DNA of 64,000 nucleotides from Algoriphagus sp. NG3 (GCF_034119865.1 NZ_CP139421.1:3941001-4005000); one strand, 5' to 3'; shown: positions 44,780 through 54,993, numbered from the stretch's first letter. Translations and numbers: made by a program. The notes: generated from the sequence alone by a model not told the origin.

Positions 44780-44820
44780 AGATCTGATAACCTTTGAGGT
44801 TTTTAAAACCTCGAAGGTTT
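44780..44820. terminator. 41-bp repeat with AACCTTTGAGGTTTT hairpin, copy 2
   Basis: Identical to 41973-42013. It lies between the beta-propeller gene stop (44902, minus) and the small membrane protein. Confidence 0.6.
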
Positions 44821-44901
44821 TAAATCTTTAGAATGAGCTTCAAGATTGCATCCGCGATATTCATTGGGACTCGAAGAGCTTAGGAGCAGGGATTAATACT
44901 G

Positions 44902-46068
44902 CTACTCCATTTCCCTCAACTCATAGATATAATAGCACTGATAGTCCTTTTCATAGTCATGAAGTTCGGCTTGATCGCCAGTCTGCAAGTACCTCCTTGG
45001 CCCTACATTAAGCTTAAGCCTTCCGGGTAGTGTCCATGGAATAGGTTTGCCAAGTTGATTTCCGTCCTTGATATAGTAGAAAAATCGCTTCTTAGAAGCT
45101 GCCTCTGCCTTTTGCTGTTCTTCATTTTGATTATCAAAAACCAGATTTGGATCCGCACCAGTTCTGTAGCCCACAAGCATTTCATCTCCATAGCCCACTA
45201 TTTCATCAAATGCTCCTCCCATGACATAGTTCTGTGTCCGGTATTCTTTCACCGTAGTATAAGATGCGTCAGTCATCGGTATGTCTATCAGTTGATCAGG
45301 TTTGGCCCGATCCAACTTTATTTTGTTGACTGTTTTAAAACCATCGCTAGGATCCAACTGATACAGCGTAGTATCCCCATACAGAATAGTAGATATGTAA
45401 TTGGATCTGGGATCGGAGAAAAACACAGGTTTATCCATAGAAGGATAGAACTGTCCCGACCGAAACTTACTGTTCTGATCCAACTTGCCGCCCTTCTTGA
45501 CCTCTCCACTCTGAATATCCATCAGGTGAACTAGGTGAAGCGTGTCGTAATAGTCCATCGGATAAGGCTGCAAATAGCCATCATTTAGATTGGCAACTGC
45601 GCTTAGTTCTCCATCAGCAGATCTAAAAGTACTGAGATTGTCCAGTGAAAAGTGAACCAATCGGGCCCGGACTCCCTGCGCAAAAGGAAACCTCCTTTTC
45701 TGCTTCAGATTCAAATCATAGACAAAGGCCTCTCCCTCGGAAACAAACAAAATCTCATCCCCTACAAACCCCGCCCTTGCCAATACCATCCCAAAAGCGT
45801 CAGGTCCCTCCGAGAGCTTATTTTCAGACAAAATCTCTCCCGATTTATTGACCACAAAATAATGCCCTTCCATACTGGCTTGCTTCACAATCAGATAAAG
45901 ATCTTTTTCATGATGATAATCAAGCACATGAACAGTCTCCATTATATCCATTACTAAGGAATCCACTTTCACAAATTCATAGGCTAAGTCTTTTTCATTG
46001 GTTTTCGAATTGTTTTTGCAGGAAGCAAAACACACTATAAGAAATAGATAAAAGAGAAAATTCTTCAT
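44902..46068 (-). CDS. Beta-propeller-like lipoprotein
   Basis: 388 residues with lipobox CFASC (Cys17). Blade-like segments such as VLDYHHEKDLYLIVKQ, GEILSENKLSEGPDAFGMV and DEILFVSEGEAFVYDLN suggest a 6-bladed propeller of the DUF4221/BF3164 kind. It stands behind a second propeller lipoprotein (46169) on the same strand, 100 bases apart. Function unknown. Confidence 0.7.
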   Translation of the reverse strand: MKNFLFYLFLIVCFASCKNNSKTNEKDLAYEFVKVDSLVMDIMETVHVLDYHHEKDLYLIVKQASMEGHYFVVNKSGEILSENKLSEGPDAFGMVLARAGFVGDEILFVSEGEAFVYDLNLKQKRRFPFAQGVRARLVHFSLDNLSTFRSADGELSAVANLNDGYLQPYPMDYYDTLHLVHLMDIQSGEVKKGGKLDQNSKFRSGQFYPSMDKPVFFSDPRSNYISTILYGDTTLYQLDPSDGFKTVNKIKLDRAKPDQLIDIPMTDASYTTVKEYRTQNYVMGGAFDEIVGYGDEMLVGYRTGADPNLVFDNQNEEQQKAEAASKKRFFYYIKDGNQLGKPIPWTLPGRLKLNVGPRRYLQTGDQAELHDYEKDYQCYYIYELREME

Positions 46069-46168
46069 AGAATTGTTTTTTTAGCCAATCTATGAAAATT
46101 TCGTAACAAAGCAAATCATGCTTTACTTTGTAAATAAAGTTATAATTGGAGGTAACTTTTAACTCACC

Positions 46169-47350
46169 TTATTCAAGCACAATATCCTCTTTGAATCGAT
46201 AGATAAATAGTACCGGGTTATCATCACGTTTAATAGTAGCTTTTCGCAATAAATCCAGGTAAGGATTCGCATCCACTGAATTTTCTACTAATTCGTTTAT
46301 CCATTCTGCCGGGACAACTTCTACATAAAATCCCGACTGAGGTTTCCCTGCTAAAGCATTTGCTGTAAAAAGCCCTGTCAGATCATCTTCAATTTCGTTT
46401 ACATAGATGCTTTTCTCTGATCTCTTATCATAGACAGCAGTTCGCACAGCATTTCCTTCCCCTAGATACAAAAAGAGATAATCGCCAGCTTCAAAAAGCT
46501 CGTTACTGAAATAAAATAAATTCTCCCGTGACGCTATTTTGCGAAAAGATCTATCTGTTCCTCCTTCGATATTGTCATAACTTACTTCCCGATCAGAAAA
46601 TTTAATAAGGTATGCCTTGTACAAACTGTCCTGTTTGTACTCCAAAAAATAGGGCGAGACTACATCAGAAAAATAAAAACCCTGCCCATCTAGTTTTGGG
46701 GAAATAAAATCATATTGGGTCGATCTATACTGAGTTGCTAGATCCTTCGAAAGAAATTTTTCGGGAATTAGTATCTCTTTGAAATCCTGAAGTCCTCTAT
46801 CAGCTATAAGTAAAGTCCCATTTTTAAGAGATTTATTCTCTCTGAGAAAATAATATTTATTATCAAAGAACTTAAAATCTGACAACATGGGAATTGAATC
46901 AAGAAAAACGTCTTTGGTCTTACCGGAATTTCGATCCACGTAAAGTAACTTTTGTGTTCCCGCACTGTAAATTACTACCTGTTCGTCATCAATCAGCTGC
47001 GCATCTCTAGGCCACTTAAACTCTCCTGGCCCCTCTCCCTCATTGGCAAGAAACTTGATAAATTCACCCTTCCAGTCGTACAAGTAGGCTTTATACATCT
47101 TCTTACTATCTAAAATCAGAAGTTGATCTTCATCAAAATCCACTGCATCCACATTCCCAATCAATTCTCTATCGTCTAATGGAATAATATAGCAGGTATC
47201 AAATAGCTGCGACATTTTCAAAGATTTGGGATTCTTTATATCTACAAGTATTTCTTTGACTTCGACATCCTGGATTTCTTTCATCTCCTGATTGCATGCT
47301 GAAACAATCAGGAATAAACTTGAAACTATGAGTAATAAAAATCGTCTCAT
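46169..47350 (-). CDS. 6-bladed beta-propeller lipoprotein
   Basis: 393 residues with lipobox IVSAC (Cys19). The blade signature YDWKGEFIKFLANEGEGPGE, FKWPRDAQLIDDEQVVIYSA is the hallmark of the Bacteroidota 6-bladed propeller lipoproteins. Unlike the propeller at 13985, no Cys-rich small peptide is visible next to it. Function unknown. Confidence 0.8.
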   Translation of the reverse strand: MRRFLLLIVSSLFLIVSACNQEMKEIQDVEVKEILVDIKNPKSLKMSQLFDTCYIIPLDDRELIGNVDAVDFDEDQLLILDSKKMYKAYLYDWKGEFIKFLANEGEGPGEFKWPRDAQLIDDEQVVIYSAGTQKLLYVDRNSGKTKDVFLDSIPMLSDFKFFDNKYYFLRENKSLKNGTLLIADRGLQDFKEILIPEKFLSKDLATQYRSTQYDFISPKLDGQGFYFSDVVSPYFLEYKQDSLYKAYLIKFSDREVSYDNIEGGTDRSFRKIASRENLFYFSNELFEAGDYLFLYLGEGNAVRTAVYDKRSEKSIYVNEIEDDLTGLFTANALAGKPQSGFYVEVVPAEWINELVENSVDANPYLDLLRKATIKRDDNPVLFIYRFKEDIVLE

Positions 47351-47660
47351 CGAACTAAAGTTATAAAAAAATAAAAACCTCCTCCAATCCTGATTAACAA
47401 GAGTGAAAGAGGGTTTATAATTTTTAACAAAGCCTCCGAAGTCTTCCCAACTCCGAAGGTTTTCTTTTAGACTGCTTCGTGCCTCGCCCGCCTGCCGGCG
47501 GACAGGCAGTGACGAAACAATTTTCAGCCTACCTTAGGCAGGTGAAGCTTCTGAATTCAGCTTTTCTCTCCACTGAACACGGGTCACTGAGACCGCCTAT
47601 TTCACTAAAATAAACCTTCGAGGAGACCCTTCGACTTCGCTCAGGGTGACACCTCGAAGG
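47351..47660. repeat. Intergenic region with dispersed repeats
   Basis: 310 bases. It holds GCCTGCCGGCGGACAGGC (47488-47505), the CCCTTCGACTTCGCTCAGGG repeat (47627-47646, family of 22284), AACCTTCGAGG and CCTCGAAGGTT arms (47613-47623, 47652-47661). The latter two pair around the CCCTTCG repeat as a long hairpin that may end the ettA transcript. Confidence 0.6.
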
Positions 47661-49340
47661 TTACTTCAAATTCTTATACCGAATCCGCTTCGGCTCTACA
47701 TCGCCAAGGCGCTTTTTCTTATTCTCTTCGTAGTCGGAGAAGTTACCTTCAAACCATACCACTTGGGAATCTCCTTCAAAAGCCAGAATATGCGTACAGA
47801 TTCTATCCAAGAACCATCTGTCGTGGGAGATGACTACTGCACATCCACCGAAGTTTTCCAAGGCTTCTTCCAAAGCTCGAAGTGTGTTTACATCCAAATC
47901 GTTGGTAGGCTCATCGAGTAGCAATAGGTTTCCGCCTTCCTTTAGCGTCAGGGCCAGGTGAACTCTATTGCGCTCCCCACCGGAAAGTACGCCGACCTTC
48001 TTTTCCTGATCTCCTCCTCCAAAGTTGAATTTGGATACGTAAGCTCTTGAGTTCACCTCTTTATTTCCAAGTTTCATCAGCTCGTTCCCTTCGGAAATCG
48101 TCTGGTAAACCGTCTTATTCGGATCCAGGGAATCATGGCCTTGATCTACATAAGCCAGTTGTACGGTTTCCCCAACTTCAAAATTACCCGCATCCGGTTT
48201 CTCCTGTCCAGTGATCAGTTTGAACAGCGTGGATTTACCTGCACCATTTGGCCCGATCACGCCGACTATACCACCTTGAGGCAGGGCAAAAGTCAGATTT
48301 TCGAATAGCAGCTTATCCCCATATGCTTTGGATACTCCATTCACTTCGATCACTTTGGCTCCCAATCGAGGTCCCGGAGGAATAAACAATTCCAATTTTG
48401 CTTCCCTCTCCTTGGATTCCTCTCCGACCAATTTATCATAGGCACTCAGACGGGCTTTACCTTTCGCCTGTCGCGCTTTCGGAGTCATTCTGATCCATTC
48501 CAGCTCTCGCTCTAAGGTCTTCTGACGCTTGGATTCTGTCTTCTCTTCCTGCTTCAATCTGTTCTGCTTCTGATCCAGCCAAGAAGAATAATTTCCTTTC
48601 CATGGAATGCCCTCGCCCCGATCCAGTTCAAGGATCCAACCCGCCACATTATCCAGGAAATACCTATCGTGGGTTACTGCAATGACGGTGCCCTTATAAT
48701 TCTGCAAGTGCTGCTCCAGCCAATGTACTGATTCGGCATCGAGGTGGTTGGTAGGCTCATCGAGAAGCAATACATCCGGTTCCTGTAGAAGAAGTCGGCA
48801 GAGTGCCACTCTTCTCTTTTCACCTCCGGAAAGATTGGCCACATTAGCATCACTAGGAGGCAGTCTCAAGGCATCCATCGCTTTGTCCAACATCACGTCA
48901 AGTTCCCAGGCATTGGCAGCGTCCAGCTTCTCCTGCACCACGCCTTGCTTTTCAATAAGGTCATTCATCGCATCCGGGTCCTCCATCAAGGCCGGATCCA
49001 TGAATTTTTCATTGATCTCTTCAAATTCTTTTAGCAAAGCAACCGTTTCGGCAACTGCCTCTTCCACCACTTCTTTCACGGTTTTGGAAGGGTCAAGCTG
49101 AGGTTCCTGCTCCAGCATTCCTACCGTGTACCCTGGGGACCAAACTACCTCTCCCTGAAACTCCTTATCCATTCCGGCGATGATTTTTAACAGGGAGGAT
49201 TTACCCGAACCGTTCAAACCCAAAACCCCGATTTTGGCTCCATAAAAAAAAGAGAGGTAGATATCTTTGAGGACTTTTTTCTGTGGCGGATAAATTTTTG
49301 AAACTCCTGCCATGGAAAAGATGATTTTTTCTGAACTCAT
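47661..49340 (-). CDS. ettA: ABC-F ATPase, energy-dependent translational throttle
   Basis: 559 residues, the EttA length. Two ABC domains have Walker [10 protein letters not shown] and GPNGAGKST, signatures NLSGGEKRR and VLSGGERNR, and Walker [12 protein letters not shown] and [11 protein letters not shown]. The linker (P-site tRNA interaction motif region) and the N-terminus [20 protein letters not shown] match EttA. It binds the ribosomal E site and gates translation with ATP/ADP ratio. No membrane part. Confidence 0.95.
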   Translation of the reverse strand: MSSEKIIFSMAGVSKIYPPQKKVLKDIYLSFFYGAKIGVLGLNGSGKSSLLKIIAGMDKEFQGEVVWSPGYTVGMLEQEPQLDPSKTVKEVVEEAVAETVALLKEFEEINEKFMDPALMEDPDAMNDLIEKQGVVQEKLDAANAWELDVMLDKAMDALRLPPSDANVANLSGGEKRRVALCRLLLQEPDVLLLDEPTNHLDAESVHWLEQHLQNYKGTVIAVTHDRYFLDNVAGWILELDRGEGIPWKGNYSSWLDQKQNRLKQEEKTESKRQKTLERELEWIRMTPKARQAKGKARLSAYDKLVGEESKEREAKLELFIPPGPRLGAKVIEVNGVSKAYGDKLLFENLTFALPQGGIVGVIGPNGAGKSTLFKLITGQEKPDAGNFEVGETVQLAYVDQGHDSLDPNKTVYQTISEGNELMKLGNKEVNSRAYVSKFNFGGGDQEKKVGVLSGGERNRVHLALTLKEGGNLLLLDEPTNDLDVNTLRALEEALENFGGCAVVISHDRWFLDRICTHILAFEGDSQVVWFEGNFSDYEENKKKRLGDVEPKRIRYKNLK

Positions 49341-49472
49341 GCGTTATATTTTTACTTTAAAATTGCGCTTAAGTATCAAAGATGGCAAAAAAACCGCTTT
49401 CTTAGGATAAGTGCTTTTGAATTAATTAATTTGCGGAAATTCGAAAACCGCCACCTAACCTACCGTAGAGCA

Positions 49473-50720
49473 ATGGAGCATCCGTATGGATATATCAAGG
49501 ACAACAAAGTTTATTTGAGGGGATTTTTGGGGCAGGAAGACCGGGTAATCGGGGAAGTTAAAGAGGATGAGGCTTCTACGCTCAAGTATTTTGAGGAGCG
49601 ATTTGAGCTTCTTAAAGAGAAAGTAGCCAAACTCAAGAAAGACATTGAGGAAAACCAGAACAAAGGGTCTTTCCTGATGAAACTGATTCACCTTAGAGAA
49701 TCGCTTATGCAGTCTGATGCATTGGGGGATTTTATACCACTGATCGAGGAACTTAACCAGCAAGAGGAACTTCTGAATGAGATTATTCAGGTAAACCGAA
49801 CCAAAAACCTTGAAGTAAAAAAAGCGTTGATTTTGGAAGCTGAAGCCAGAAAAGACGACACCGACTGGAAGGAAACCACAGAGTTTTACAAAGACCTCAA
49901 GCTTCGCTGGATCAAAACAGGCCCCGTGGACAAAGAATATCAGGAAGAGGTAGAAAACACCTTCAATGCATTGGTACAGCATTTCTTCGAAAACAGGAGA
50001 CATTTCTTCGAAGGGCTGGCACTGCAGGCCGAAGAAAACATCAAAGTCTATGAAGCACTGGTAGTACAGGCCAGAGAGGCACATGATTTCCCGGATGCAA
50101 AGATCGCGTTTGATATTTCCAAGAAAATCCAGCGCCAATGGAAAGAAGCCGGTAAGGTACCCGCTGAAAAAAGACAGCCGCTCTGGGATGAATTCTCCAG
50201 ACTGAACAATAGGATTTTCTCCCGGTACAAAAGGACGCTACAGACCGGTCCACAGATGAACCCTCGGGAACTCATGCGGAAGGTGGAGACTTTGACTGAA
50301 GAGATCAAGGGACTGGCGGCGAAGCCATCATCCTATGAACTGGTAGGAAGGGCCAAGGCGATCCAGGAAGAATGGAGGAAACTGCCCCAGCGCAAGCCAC
50401 GGGAAGCCAATCTTATCGTCAGGTCATTCCAGTTCTTTTCGGATATCGTATTTGAGAAGGCATTTCTGGAAAAGCTAGTACACGGGAAATACCCGGATTT
50501 TGATGAAAAACCCGAATCTGAACAAATTCAGATAAAAACAGCTTTATTGAAAGATTTGCTGAAAAGAGATCAGACAGAACTGGAAGCGGCGCAAAACAAT
50601 ACGGAGAATTTTCGCGTACAGTCAGCTGATTTTGATATAATGATGAAGAAAAAATTATTCGCTGTGAAGAGAAAAGTTGATGTGAAAAATTATATTTTAA
50701 AACAACTTTCTTTTAAATAG
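49473..50720 (+). CDS. DUF349 family protein
   Basis: 415 residues from ATG 49473 (MEHPYGYIKDNKVYLRGFLG). The frame is open from a TTG at 49431, but MEHPYGYIKD is the usual family beginning. Several DUF349 repeats are visible, for example WIKTGPVDKEYQEEV and QWKEAGKVPAEKRQPLWDEF. It is rich in coiled coil. Function unknown. Confidence 0.88.
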   Translation: MEHPYGYIKDNKVYLRGFLGQEDRVIGEVKEDEASTLKYFEERFELLKEKVAKLKKDIEENQNKGSFLMKLIHLRESLMQSDALGDFIPLIEELNQQEELLNEIIQVNRTKNLEVKKALILEAEARKDDTDWKETTEFYKDLKLRWIKTGPVDKEYQEEVENTFNALVQHFFENRRHFFEGLALQAEENIKVYEALVVQAREAHDFPDAKIAFDISKKIQRQWKEAGKVPAEKRQPLWDEFSRLNNRIFSRYKRTLQTGPQMNPRELMRKVETLTEEIKGLAAKPSSYELVGRAKAIQEEWRKLPQRKPREANLIVRSFQFFSDIVFEKAFLEKLVHGKYPDFDEKPESEQIQIKTALLKDLLKRDQTELEAAQNNTENFRVQSADFDIMMKKKLFAVKRKVDVKNYILKQLSFK

Positions 50721-50752
50721 TCTTTACACCGCTGAATATTTCAAAAAAAGAA

Positions 50753-50760
50753 TAATTTTG
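50753..50760 (+). promoter_or_regulatory. -7 box before the DUF2795 gene
   Basis: TAATTTTG, an exact TAnnTTTG match 38 bases before the start. No clear -33 element. Confidence 0.5.
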
Positions 50761-50798
50761 CAACCCTTAAACTCCGGAACTCCTTTAAAATAAACATT

Positions 50799-51020
50799 AT
50801 GTACTGGACACTTGAATTAGCATCCTATCTAGAGGACGCACCCTGGCCAGCCACCAAGGATGAATTAATTGATTATGCCATCCGATCCGGCGCACCTATG
50901 GAAGTAGTAGAAAACCTTCAGGAATTAGAAGACGATGGAGAACCTTATGAGACCATCGAAGAGATTTGGCCTGACTACCCGACCAAAGACGACTTCTTCT
51001 TCAACGAGGACGAATATTAA
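50799..51020 (+). CDS. DUF2795 family protein
   Basis: 73 residues, acidic: MYWTLELASYLEDAPWPATK, DELIDYAIRSGAPMEVVENL, then an Asp/Glu-rich end. This small conserved protein of Bacteroidota has no known function. A terminator follows. Confidence 0.9.
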   Translation: MYWTLELASYLEDAPWPATKDELIDYAIRSGAPMEVVENLQELEDDGEPYETIEEIWPDYPTKDDFFFNEDEY

Positions 51021-51025
51021 ATGCA

Positions 51026-51051
51026 AAAAGCCCTGATCAGTCAGGGCTTTT
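51026..51051 (+). terminator. Terminator of the DUF2795 gene
   Basis: AAAAGCCCTGA / TCAGGGCTTTT, 4-base loop, then TCTTTTTT. Confidence 0.9.
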
Positions 51052-51135
51052 CTTTTTTGTAACCGCAGGGCACGCAAAGTTTTTCGCAGGGGGCGCTCCT
51101 CTGGCCAAATCTTCAGGCTTAGACCAAAAGTACGT

Positions 51136-51468
51136 TCTAGTTCAAGTCTTCAGACTTGGACTTAAAATACTGCAGTCTCCTGACTGCCTTTCAAAAAGTA
51201 TAGTCTTTTCTGATCTCTGATTTTGTATTTTTCCCTCATTTAAAAACACATTAATTCACTAGTAGTAAGCCGCTTAAAAGTGAAATGATTTTTCATGAAT
51301 TAGTTAAAAATTGGGCAGTCTGAAGACTGCAGTGTATCTATCAGGTCCAAGTCTGAAGACTTGAACCTTGTTGGTTCAAGTCTTCAGACTTGGACCCAAA
51401 ATATTGCAGTCTCCCGACTGCAATTCAGTGATTATAAGGTTATTCAACCATAGCAGTCCGAAGACTGC
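51136..51468. repeat. Array of GTCTGAAGAC palindromes
   Basis: At least seven palindromic units alternate between two types: (G)TTCAAGTCTTCAGACTTGGAC (51140, 51343, 51373) and GCAGTCTGAAGACTGC-like (51172, 51315, 51406, 51453). The same types occur at 18850-18933. They fill the 530-base gap; no gene is present. Confidence 0.8.
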
Positions 51469-51553
51469 ATTTCAAAGATATGAGTCTTGCGCCAGCCTAC
51501 GCCAGTCTAAACCAAACTGAAAACTGAGACTGACCACTGGCAACCTCCACGTC

Positions 51554-52279
51554 CTACAACCCAAGTACCTGTCTCAATCTGGAATAGCCCGTTTTGCTCA
51601 CCGGAACTTTCTCGCCACTCCGAAGTATTACCAAGTAATTTTCCCGCTCATAAGGCTCAATTTTAGTGATTTCATTCAAATTGATGAGGTAGGATCGATG
51701 TACACGCGCAAACTTGGTAGGATCCAAGGCTTCCTCCAGAGACTTCATCGTCATTTTCTTAAGGTATTTACCTGTAGCACAGTGAATAGCTATATAATCA
51801 TCTTCCGCTTCGAAAAAACTCACCTCATGGGTAGGAATGATTTTGATTTCATTCTTCACCCGCACGACTAGACGGTTTCTTTTCTCGGCCAACTCATTTA
51901 AGTTCTGGTTAGATACTGTGGCGCCGCCCTGTTGGGTCAAAAACTTTTCAATAGCCTGCGAAAAACGAACTTTGGAAAATGGCTTTAACAGGTAATCCAC
52001 TGCCATAGTGTCAAAAGCCTTTAAAGCATACTGGTCAAAAGCGGTGGTGAATATCACCGCCGGAGGCTCATCTAACAATTCCAGCATTTCAAATCCCGTG
52101 ATCTTTGGCATCTGCACATCGAGGAAAATCAGATCAGGCTCATGTTCTTGTATGGCCTTTAGTCCCTGAAATCCATTTTGGTAAACTCCCGCTATTTCAA
52201 ACTGGGAGAAATCTGCTAAAAATTCCTGCACAATACTCGCGGCCAGTGGCTCATCATCTATGATTAGTGTTTTGATCAT
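51554..52279 (-). CDS. LytTR-family response regulator
   Basis: 241 residues. Receiver domain with DDEP (8-11), phosphoacceptor Asp54 (FLDVQMP) and Thr/Lys positions (FTTAFDQYALKAFD, LLKPFSK). A C-terminal LytTR DNA-binding domain follows (VSFFEAEDDYIAIHC, FARVHRSYLINLNEI). It overlaps the sensor kinase gene by 4 bases. Confidence 0.95.
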   Translation of the reverse strand: MIKTLIIDDEPLAASIVQEFLADFSQFEIAGVYQNGFQGLKAIQEHEPDLIFLDVQMPKITGFEMLELLDEPPAVIFTTAFDQYALKAFDTMAVDYLLKPFSKVRFSQAIEKFLTQQGGATVSNQNLNELAEKRNRLVVRVKNEIKIIPTHEVSFFEAEDDYIAIHCATGKYLKKMTMKSLEEALDPTKFARVHRSYLINLNEITKIEPYERENYLVILRSGEKVPVSKTGYSRLRQVLGL

Positions 52280-53316
52280 TTCAGTTGGGGGATTTTTAAA
52301 ATTACAGTAAAAATAGAGTCTATAGCTTTCGATTCGAGCAGGTCTTTTCTTCCAAAAAGCAAAAACAGCCTGCGCTCCACTGAACTCAATCCGAAGCCTG
52401 TTCCTGTTGGCGCAGCAAGTTCCGGATCGAAAGGGTTTTTGATTTGCACCAATAAATAATTCTGCTCTTTATAGGCATGGATCTTTATCTTGACCGCTTC
52501 AGTGATTTCATAAAGCCCATGTTTGATGGCATTTTCCAGAAGTGGCTGGATCAGTAAGGGAGGCAAACGCATGGAATTAGATTCATCCCCCACATCAAAT
52601 TCTATCTCCAACCTATGCCCAAACCGCACACGCTCAATATCCAGGTACATCTTCAGGTAATTAAGTTCCTCTTCCAGACTCACCCATTTTTGATGATCTT
52701 TTCGGATTGTCCCCCGGAGAAAGTCCGAAAGCTGAAGGACCATTTCCCTCGCTTTTTGGGGTTGGGTTACAGTAAGGGCAGAGATAGAATTGAGGCTATT
52801 GAAGAGGAAATGAGGCTGTAACTGCTGCCGGAGTTGGGAAAGTTCAGCTTCTTTGGAAAGCTCATTCATCGTTGTTTCTCGGTTTTTGACTTCCTTTTGC
52901 TCTTCAAGCTTGGATACCGCCAAAGCCAAAACCGCCACAAAAATTTCAGCAATTCCTAGCATCGTCCATCGTAGAAGATAATTTTCGCGAAGAAAAACCA
53001 AATACCATTCTTCTTCGTCATAAATCCACTTCAGGAGCTGATAATGAAAGTAAATTGCCACAAAACTATATAGCAGAGGAAATATTAAGAGCATGCTATT
53101 ATTACGTCCTGAAGGAACATAAAAATTGAATGTCCGGTCTATGATAGTTACCCCAAAAACAAATACCAAAGCAAAGACCAGGGCATCAACAATAGCTATG
53201 GATTGGGGGATCCTATAAAAAACAAGCAAACCAAAGGATCCAAGGAACCAGATTATTCCGGCTCCTTGGACTATCCATGTACTTTTCGCAGGATTAGAGA
53301 ATGCTCTTGAAAACAA
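52276..53316 (-). CDS. LytS/YehU-type sensor histidine kinase
   Basis: 346 residues. Four membrane helices (about 15-130) are followed by a His_kinase domain with the phospho-His169 in LRQQLQPHFLFNSLNSI and an ATPase part (PPLLIQPLLENAIKHGL, GTGFGLSSVERRL). There is no extracellular sensor domain, so the membrane part or the neighbouring LiaF-like protein probably senses (inferred). Confidence 0.94.
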   Translation of the reverse strand: MFSRAFSNPAKSTWIVQGAGIIWFLGSFGLLVFYRIPQSIAIVDALVFALVFVFGVTIIDRTFNFYVPSGRNNSMLLIFPLLYSFVAIYFHYQLLKWIYDEEEWYLVFLRENYLLRWTMLGIAEIFVAVLALAVSKLEEQKEVKNRETTMNELSKEAELSQLRQQLQPHFLFNSLNSISALTVTQPQKAREMVLQLSDFLRGTIRKDHQKWVSLEEELNYLKMYLDIERVRFGHRLEIEFDVGDESNSMRLPPLLIQPLLENAIKHGLYEITEAVKIKIHAYKEQNYLLVQIKNPFDPELAAPTGTGFGLSSVERRLFLLFGRKDLLESKAIDSIFTVILKIPQLK

Positions 53317-53346
53317 AAGATCGATGTTTTGGGGTAAGGAATTTCG

Positions 53347-54174
53347 TTAATAAGATTTGATTTCCAAACCTCCAAAGAAAACTGTCCCTCTGATCACCAA
53401 GACTTTATCCTGATCTACTTCAGATTGACGATAGATACGCTTATCCTCAACACCTGCCGCAATATTGGTCACCTCCACCCGTACATCCCAGTGGGGAGGC
53501 ACGACCAATTTGATGGCACCGAAAATCACATCTACCTGAAGCGTGACCATCCCTGAAAAATCTGACTGTGTAAGATCCAGATCTATCCCGCCAAAAGCAG
53601 CTGTCAGTTTCCCGCCTTGAAAATTCTTTGTCAGCATCCGCTTATTGATACCGCTCATGATGGAATCAATAGAAGCAGTATCCGAATAACTGGTCCCGGA
53701 TACCCCAGACATGCCTGCAAAAGCTTTTGTATCACTGGATTCACCGGAAAAAGCTGATTTCTCTTCTTTTTTGTATTCTTCACCCGGAGTAGGGGAAGCC
53801 GTAGGTTTATTCCGGATTTTATGCTGTATATCACTTAGCACCTGCTGTTCTTTTCGTTTTTGGGTGATCAGATATATTCCCACCAGAATCAATGCTATAG
53901 GAAATATAAACCGCTGCAATCCGAAATGAAAGTTAAATTCCCTCTCCAACAGAAAGAACACACCTACACCAAGCATCAATACGCCAAAGATGCTCTTAAA
54001 TTCATGCTTCACCAGTGTGATTACCCCAATCGCGATCAAAATCATAGGCCATGAAAGCAGCCAATCAGGATAAAACACATCCAACTTCCTCAGTAAAATC
54101 AAGACACCTACAGCCAGGATTATGAATCCGAAGATCATGCCTCCGTCATTATTGTTTACTCTATTTCGTGTCAT
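53347..54174 (-). CDS. LiaF-like membrane protein (DUF5668 plus cell-wall-active response domain)
   Basis: 275 residues. Four N-terminal helices (IFGFIILAVGVLILLRKLDV, WPMILIAIGVITLV and following) match the DUF5668 pattern. The C-terminal beta domain (GGKLTAAFGGIDLDLTQSDF, FGAIKLVVPPHWDVRVEV, GTVFFGGLEIKSY) is LiaF-like. In Firmicutes LiaF restrains an envelope-stress two-component system. It is encoded just upstream of the LytTR system (30-base gap) and so may play the same part. Confidence 0.88.
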   Translation of the reverse strand: MTRNRVNNNDGGMIFGFIILAVGVLILLRKLDVFYPDWLLSWPMILIAIGVITLVKHEFKSIFGVLMLGVGVFFLLEREFNFHFGLQRFIFPIALILVGIYLITQKRKEQQVLSDIQHKIRNKPTASPTPGEEYKKEEKSAFSGESSDTKAFAGMSGVSGTSYSDTASIDSIMSGINKRMLTKNFQGGKLTAAFGGIDLDLTQSDFSGMVTLQVDVIFGAIKLVVPPHWDVRVEVTNIAAGVEDKRIYRQSEVDQDKVLVIRGTVFFGGLEIKSY

Positions 54175-54303
54175 CGCTTAGTTGTTTTAGTAAGATGACC
54201 GAAAGTATAGCAGCCTACTTTATTCTGAAATGAATAAAAGGCCAAGCACCGCCAAAAGTCGGTGAGCCCCCATAAAAAGTCGGTGAAATTTCAGCACAAA
54301 TCC

Positions 54304-54993
54304 TTACCGACGGGTCAACTCCTTTGCGGCAATAAACTCTGCGTAATCCATATCTTCAGGGGTAGTGATTTTGATGTTTTCAGCATTTCCTGAGATCAGC
54401 GTCACCTGCCAACCTTGATTTTCATACACTGTGGCATCATCGGTAAACTGTTGCAGCTCGGTCACCTCAAATGCCCTTTTGATCTTATCTACCTGAAAAG
54501 TCTGAGGTGTCTGTACCAGCCTGAAGTACTGACGCTCTTCATAAAATGACTTTCCGTCATCTGTGAGCTTTCTGATCGAATCTTTTAATGAGATCACAGC
54601 AATGGCACTCCCTCTTCTTTCGGCCACTTCGAAACTCTCGGAAATCACTTTCCCGGACACAAAGGGTCTCACCCCATCATGAATGGCCACTAGCTTAGTT
54701 ATTGGTTTCAGAGCCGCCAGCCCATTGCGCACAGACTGAAACCTGGAATTCCCACCGGCTACCAGACGATGAGGAAGAGCGAACTTATAGGTAGCACACA
54801 ATTCCTCCCAGTAAAAAAAATCATCCCCTGGCAGCACCAAGATCAAATCAATGGAAGGATCTACACGATGAAATGCAGAAAGCGTACGCATCAGTACCGG
54901 CTCACCTCCAATAGGTAAATATTGCTTGGCCACAGGACCACCCATCCGAGTTCCCTTGCCTCCTGCCACCAGGATCGTAGCTTTATTTGTCAT
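54304..54993 (-). CDS. ispD: 2-C-methyl-D-erythritol 4-phosphate cytidylyltransferase
   Basis: 229 residues from ATG 54993 (MTNKATILVAGGKGTRMGG). An ATG 15 bases upstream would add MRKIN. The nucleotide-binding loop AGGKGTRMG, KQYLPIGG, HDGVRPFV and TDDATVYE are diagnostic. It carries out the third step of the MEP isoprenoid pathway (CTP + MEP to CDP-ME). Confidence 0.93.
   Translation of the reverse strand: MTNKATILVAGGKGTRMGGPVAKQYLPIGGEPVLMRTLSAFHRVDPSIDLILVLPGDDFFYWEELCATYKFALPHRLVAGGNSRFQSVRNGLAALKPITKLVAIHDGVRPFVSGKVISESFEVAERRGSAIAVISLKDSIRKLTDDGKSFYEERQYFRLVQTPQTFQVDKIKRAFEVTELQQFTDDATVYENQGWQVTLISGNAENIKITTPEDMDYAEFIAAKELTRR

Noticed and set aside
51136..51468. CRISPR array
   Set aside because: Repeats are palindromic, of two types and unevenly spaced, with no cas genes.
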